Assembly (NCBI GenBank): GCA_001899085.1
Contig: MKVB01000004.1
Span: 100,553-164,552 of the forward strand
Origin: Devosia sp. 66-14
Lineage (GTDB): Bacteria; Pseudomonadota; Alphaproteobacteria; Rhizobiales; Devosiaceae
Length of the DNA stretch: 64,000 nt
Direction: 5' to 3'
Shown one piece after another: positions 60,339 through 64,000 of this stretch. The notes below the pieces were generated by a model. That model was not told the origin of the DNA and did no database searches. It saw nothing but the letters and a program-made list of their open reading frames with translations. Each line of letters opens with the position of its first letter. The stretch's first letter is position 1. Made by a program: the position numbers and the translations under genes.

Positions 60339-60770
60339 TCACCAGGTTTCGATACCGGAACGCGCCATCTGGAAGCCGTGCGCCTCGTCCTCGGTCGTGC
60401 AGGTGAGGCCGGTTCTTTTGGAGTAGCAGACGAAGCCTTCGACCGACGCCCACTCGCCATAATGCAGCACCTGTTCGGCCCCGCAGCAACTGGAGTCGCC
60501 GACCTCGTCGAGTTCTTCGGCCGTATCGGTGCCGAGCACCACGCGGACATAGTCCGGCTCGACCCGGTCGCACATGATCTCGGGACCGCCGTCCTCCGGC
60601 TCATAGACGTCGGTACCCCCTTCCGGGGTGACGATGCAGCCGATATTGCCCGAGGGCATGACGAACTCGATCTGCCCGCTTTCGGCGGCCTCGAGCTCGA
60701 CTTCTGCGGCCGCCGCAGGCAGCGCCAATCCAGCCGCCAGCGCGGCGCCGAGCATGAATGATCTGAACAT
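60339..60770 (-). CDS. secreted DUF6636-like protein
   Basis: A 143-residue protein with a signal peptide (FRSFMLGAALAAGLALPAAAA). The mature part has FVMPSGNIGCIVT, six Cys including an SSCC pair, and the end LTCTTEDEAHGFQMARSGIETW, as in the DUF6636 family. It is acidic and probably periplasmic with disulfides. Function unknown. It converges on kdgF with 6 bp between stops. Confidence 0.75.
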   Translation of the reverse strand: MFRSFMLGAALAAGLALPAAAAEVELEAAESGQIEFVMPSGNIGCIVTPEGGTDVYEPEDGGPEIMCDRVEPDYVRVVLGTDTAEELDEVGDSSCCGAEQVLHYGEWASVEGFVCYSKRTGLTCTTEDEAHGFQMARSGIETW

Positions 60771-60981
60771 TGGCGTTCTCCCTCAATGGTCAGTGGGAGA
60801 CTGCGCCGGCGCCGCTGAAGCCGCGATGAACCGGGCAGTCATCGCCGTGCTGCCGGCTCGCGGCCCGGCGATCAGGATTTCTTCCTAATCGTGGCGACGC
60901 CGATCACGATTCCCGTTCTCCACACAATCCACACCGCGCGGCAGTTGTGATCGCGGCACCGTTGAGCCACGGGAACCCCGG

Positions 60982-61239
60982 GTGCAGCGTCGCATTAGCA
61001 CGTCGTACAACTACGCGGGGGACTACGCATTGGACGATAGCTATCGCGGCTACACGATCCGCGTGACGCGTGCTGCCCAATGGCATGCCATTCTGCTCGA
61101 GCCGGGGACCGGCGCAGTGCTTCCAACCAAGGCGACAGCGTTGCTGCGCGAGGGACGCGGCATTGCCATGGATCGGGCCCGCAAGCTGGTCGATATCTAC
61201 GTCACGGCCTCGGAATTCTCGCGCGAGCGCGCCGCCTGA
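60982..61239 (+). CDS. small hypothetical protein
   Basis: About 85 residues from GTG 60982; the start is uncertain, because a TTG at 61030 would begin at LDDSYRGYTIRV. It has a compact beta-beta-alpha look (YRGYTIRVTRAAQWHAILLEP, then GIAMDRARKLVDIYV). No family recognised. An inverted repeat AATCGTG-N11-CACGATT at 60887-60911 lies upstream. Confidence 0.5.
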   Translation: MQRRISTSYNYAGDYALDDSYRGYTIRVTRAAQWHAILLEPGTGAVLPTKATALLREGRGIAMDRARKLVDIYVTASEFSRERAA

Positions 61240-61280
61240 GGCCGCGCGCCAAGGTCGCACACTTCCGCCCTGAAGCCGCT

Positions 61281-63164
61281 TCAGGGCGAGACACGCGCCT
61301 TGTCGCGCGGTGTCCACCCGATCACCCGGTTTCGCCCGCCCGCCTTTGCGTCGTAGAGCGCCTCGTCGGCCCGCGACAGCAACTGCCCGGCGCTGCGCCG
61401 CGCCTCGTCGGCCGCATAACTGGCGACGCCGGCGCTCAGTGTGACGATGCGGTTGAGCGTCGCCGGGTGCGGCAGGCCCAGCTCGGCAAGCGCCGCCCGC
61501 ACCCGGTCGGCGACGACGAACGCACTGTCCTCGTCGGTATTGGGCAGGATGGCGACGAACTCTTCCCCGCCATAGCGGGCGGCAAGATCGCCGTGGCGCA
61601 GGAGCGCCATCCTCAGGCAACGGCCGACCACCCTGAGGCACTCGTCGCCGGCCGGGTGGCCGAGCGTGTCGTTGTAGGATTTGAACCAGTCGACGTCGAA
61701 CATCACCAGGCTGAACGCCCGTCTCTCCACCTGGCTGCGCTCGAGCTCCTCGGCGAGGCGCACATCGAACGAGCGCCGGTTCATCAGCCCGGTCAGCCCG
61801 TCCGTCTCGGCCAGCAGCTTCAATTCGGTGGTGAGGCTGCGCAGCTCGCCCTCGGCCTGCTTGACCGTGGTGATGTCCGAAATCACCACCATCGCCGCGC
61901 CCTCGTCGGTCGGGCGCGTCTTGATCAGCAGCCAGCGGCCGTCGAACAGGTTGACCTGCTCCTCGGAATGCTTGCTGAGCGAGCCGGCGACCACCTGCAG
62001 CCAGACTTCCGGGTCGCCCAGGTTCAGTTGCTCGCCCGTCTCGACCACCCGCACCAGGATGTCGCGAATGTGCGCGCCGGGCTTCCGGACAGTGCCGGTG
62101 AGCGGAAACAGGCTGCGGTAGCGCTCGTTGCAGTAAACCAGGTAGCCGTTGCGATCGAACATCGCGAGGCCGTCCGACATCTCGTGCACGGCATAGCTCA
62201 GCAGGTTCCGGCTGTCGGTCAGCGCCGCCTCGAGCCGCTGCTGTTCGGTGATGTCGCGCGTCGTACCGGCAATGCCGATCGGCTCACCATCGGCATTGTG
62301 CAACGCCACCTTGGAGGTGAGGTACCAGCGTTCGCGACCACCGGCATCGACCAAGCGCTCCTTGCGGGCGAGCATGGGCCGCCCGGTGCGCATGATCTCC
62401 TGCTCCTCCTGCAGCAACTGCTCGGCCCGCGCCTTGTCGGTGAGGTCGAAGTCGGTCTTGCCGAGCAGCTGTTCTGGCCGGTCGTAACCGGCGTTCTGTG
62501 CCACGTGCAGGTTGGCCGCGACGAACCGGCTGGAGCGGTCCTTGATGTAGAAATATTCGGGCGACCGGGTCAGCGCCGCGCTCATCAGGTCGCGTTCCGC
62601 CGAGCGCGCTTCGCCGCGCGTCACCACGAAGCCGGCAAGCAGTGTCGCAACGAAGATCAGGGCGGCGGCCGGCGCCGCCATGGCCTTGAGCGCCTCGGTG
62701 AGCGCCGGCACCGTCAGGGTGGTCAGCAGCGACACCAGCGCGATCGCCGCCGCGACGCCGATGATGTGCACCGCCCTCGGCGTGCGCCCGTTGAGCACCA
62801 GGTGGACGATCACCCCGATGAGCGCGACGATGCCGATCGAGATCAGCCCATGCACCATGCCGGCGCCGCCCACCGCGATGCGGTAGCTGCCGGTGAGCAC
62901 TGCGGCGATGACTGCCGCCAGCGGGCCGCCGAATAGCCCGGCAATCGCCAGCGGCGCCGAGCGCAGGTCGAGCAGTACGCCGGGTTGGCCCTCCACCGCG
63001 AACACGATCGTCGCCATGGCGCTGAGGCCCATGAAGGTGCCCAGCGCGAACTGCCGCACCGGCCGGCGGTGCCGGTGCAGCCATTCCTGCGCCAGCGTCC
63101 ACAGGGCGAACACCGTGCCGACCACGGCGAAATTCGCCACCAATGCATGCCAGAAGTCGTCCAA
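61281..63164 (-). CDS. membrane PAS-PAS-GGDEF diguanylate cyclase
   Basis: A 627-residue protein; start TTG 63164 (GGAAG 8 bases upstream) is the first plausible one before the hydrophobic N-terminus. Residues 5-180 form about six membrane segments of the 5TMR-LYT type (SAPLAIAGLFGGPLAAVIAAVLTG, GMVHGLISIGIVALIGVIVH). Two PAS domains follow (SPEYFYIKDRSSRFVAANL; DGLAMFDRNGYLVYCNERYR). The GGDEF domain has the active site GGEEF (532-536) and an RxxD inhibition site RHGD (523-526), so it should make c-di-GMP with product feedback. No EAL domain. Confidence 0.9.
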   Translation of the reverse strand: MDDFWHALVANFAVVGTVFALWTLAQEWLHRHRRPVRQFALGTFMGLSAMATIVFAVEGQPGVLLDLRSAPLAIAGLFGGPLAAVIAAVLTGSYRIAVGGAGMVHGLISIGIVALIGVIVHLVLNGRTPRAVHIIGVAAAIALVSLLTTLTVPALTEALKAMAAPAAALIFVATLLAGFVVTRGEARSAERDLMSAALTRSPEYFYIKDRSSRFVAANLHVAQNAGYDRPEQLLGKTDFDLTDKARAEQLLQEEQEIMRTGRPMLARKERLVDAGGRERWYLTSKVALHNADGEPIGIAGTTRDITEQQRLEAALTDSRNLLSYAVHEMSDGLAMFDRNGYLVYCNERYRSLFPLTGTVRKPGAHIRDILVRVVETGEQLNLGDPEVWLQVVAGSLSKHSEEQVNLFDGRWLLIKTRPTDEGAAMVVISDITTVKQAEGELRSLTTELKLLAETDGLTGLMNRRSFDVRLAEELERSQVERRAFSLVMFDVDWFKSYNDTLGHPAGDECLRVVGRCLRMALLRHGDLAARYGGEEFVAILPNTDEDSAFVVADRVRAALAELGLPHPATLNRIVTLSAGVASYAADEARRSAGQLLSRADEALYDAKAGGRNRVIGWTPRDKARVSP

Positions 63165-63264
63165 GAAACCGCTTCCGCCAATCGTGCCTTGGCGGAAGCA
63201 TAGGCGGCGATCGTTGTGTTTTAGGTAACGGCTGCCGGTAAACTGAGCCGACCGGCCGCCGCGC

Positions 63265-63999
63265 CTACTCGACCGTGACCTCCAGCCGTTCGCCGGCCAC
63301 CACGCTGATGCTGGTTTCTCTGGGTTCGCCCTCGGCGGGCGACGCGACGACCACGTAGTCACCGGCCGTCAGCGTGGTTTGCAGTGCCCCGCCGAAGCCG
63401 TAGCTGAACGATTTGCGGTTGCCCTGGATGTCCGCCTTGGCGCCGAACACCTCGACCTTGTCGGTCCCGGGCGCCGTGATCGCCACGACGCCGGCCCCAA
63501 GGATGGCGCTGACCTCGGTCCGCTCGCCCGCCACAATGCTGAACGGCGTTTCCAGCGTCGCGCCGCCCACCGTCGAAACCAGCACATAGTCCCCCGGCGG
63601 CAGCTCGAAATTGTGGTCCGGACCGTAATTGTAGGTGAGCGACTTGCGCTTGCCCTGGATGTCTTTCTTGGCCTCGAGGATTTCCTCGAACAGGTTGCTG
63701 TCCTCGACCTTCATGCCCTCGACATAGAAGGCGTTGACCGCCGCGACGCCGACCCCGACGACGATGTCCCGGGCTAACAGCTCGCCGGCTTTCACCGCGA
63801 TAGCCTGGTTGGCCACGCCGGTGCCGATCGTCACCTGCACCTTGGTTTCACCCGCCGGCACCCAGATCCTGGTCTCGCCATAGCTGGTGGTGCTCTCGCC
63901 ATTGGGGAATTCGGTGAACACCGCGGCATTGCTGTCGGGATCGACGCCGGGGCTCGGCAGCGGCCGGATCGTCAGCTCGCCGGCATTGAGCACGAAATA
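63265..63999 (-). CDS. C-terminal part of a repeat-containing, probably secreted protein (5' cut by window)
   Basis: The frame continues past the window edge, so only the last 244 codons are seen. The sequence is built of beta repeats: FELPPGDYVLVSTVGGA and TLTAGDYVVVASPAEGE, each followed by an FSIVAGERTEV or ISVVAGERLEV strand, and twice the unit KxDIQGxRKSxxYxYG. This arrangement is common at the C-terminus of VWA-domain or carboxypeptidase-like repeat proteins. The N-terminal domain outside the window is needed to name it. Confidence 0.6.
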   Translation of the reverse strand, partial: YFVLNAGELTIRPLPSPGVDPDSNAAVFTEFPNGESTTSYGETRIWVPAGETKVQVTIGTGVANQAIAVKAGELLARDIVVGVGVAAVNAFYVEGMKVEDSNLFEEILEAKKDIQGKRKSLTYNYGPDHNFELPPGDYVLVSTVGGATLETPFSIVAGERTEVSAILGAGVVAITAPGTDKVEVFGAKADIQGNRKSFSYGFGGALQTTLTAGDYVVVASPAEGEPRETSISVVAGERLEVTVE

Positions 64000-64000
64000 C

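Overview
The window looks like the chromosome of a high-G+C alphaproteobacterium of the order Hyphomicrobiales, most likely Devosia-like. The support is the compact block rnd-lptC-lptA-lptB-rpoN-hpf-ptsN, a DUF1150 gene directly behind a small heat-shock gene, frequent GTG/TTG starts with 4-base stop/start overlaps, and intergenic repeats that resemble rhizobial mosaic elements. Genus placement is inference; no rRNA gene is present. LAYOUT. 0-6.6 kb: the end of an arylamine N-acetyltransferase, YdeI, DUF1697, ribokinase, a small glycan-type cassette (FdtA-like cupin, FAD oxidoreductase, two glycosyltransferases), then Hsp20 and DUF1150. 6.6-12.1 kb (minus strand): PtsN, HPF, sigma-54, the Lpt lipopolysaccharide-export proteins and a short RNase D. 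12.1-18.6 kb: a WbpM/CapD-type nucleotide-sugar dehydratase, a phosphodiesterase, a secreted protein, a group III truncated haemoglobin, O-acetylhomoserine sulfhydrylase and a GNAT enzyme. 18.6-51.7 kb: a large accessory catabolic island. It holds two sialidase-like (Asp-box) proteins, a third propeller glycosidase, NagA, an N-acetylneuraminate-lyase-like enzyme and a second DHDPS-family lyase, two Gfo/Idh/MocA dehydrogenases, two SDRs, a uronate-dehydrogenase-like enzyme, an HpcH/HpaI aldolase, an LldD-type oxidase, a DadA-type oxidase, an amidohydrolase, two aminotransferases, a ureidoglycolate-lyase-like protein, an MFS protein with a HEAT-like tail, a complete peptide/oligosaccharide-type ABC importer, and AraC, GntR/LacI-type and FadR-type regulators. 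51.7-53.0 kb: a gene-poor, lower-G+C gap beside tRNA-Leu(CAG). 53-64 kb: an NDUFA9-like protein, DUF1127, WYL and TetR regulators, an RlmN/Cfr-like radical SAM enzyme, a possible class II aaRS-like paralogue, uxaC-kdgF for uronate use, small secreted/hypothetical proteins, a PAS-GGDEF diguanylate cyclase and the end of a repeat-containing protein. HOW IT WORKS TOGETHER. Seven copies of one operator-like box (consensus ATGTTRTYATGMTAAC) were noticed, all between 18.8 and 48.9 kb, nearly all in promoter regions of island operons and close to TTGAC-type -35 elements. This suggests one regulator, plausibly the GntR/LacI-type protein at 26.8 kb, controls the whole island. The likely substrate class is an acidic or amino sugar released by the propeller proteins, imported by the ABC system and split by the NanA-like lyase. 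The most unusual item is the substrate-binding protein of that importer (34860-36482): its two family-5 modules are in swapped order, that is, it is a circular permutant behind one signal peptide. Every convergent gap longer than about 100 bp between 18.5 and 57.6 kb, except the one ending at the tRNA, carries a paired-palindrome element, probably acting as a bidirectional terminator.
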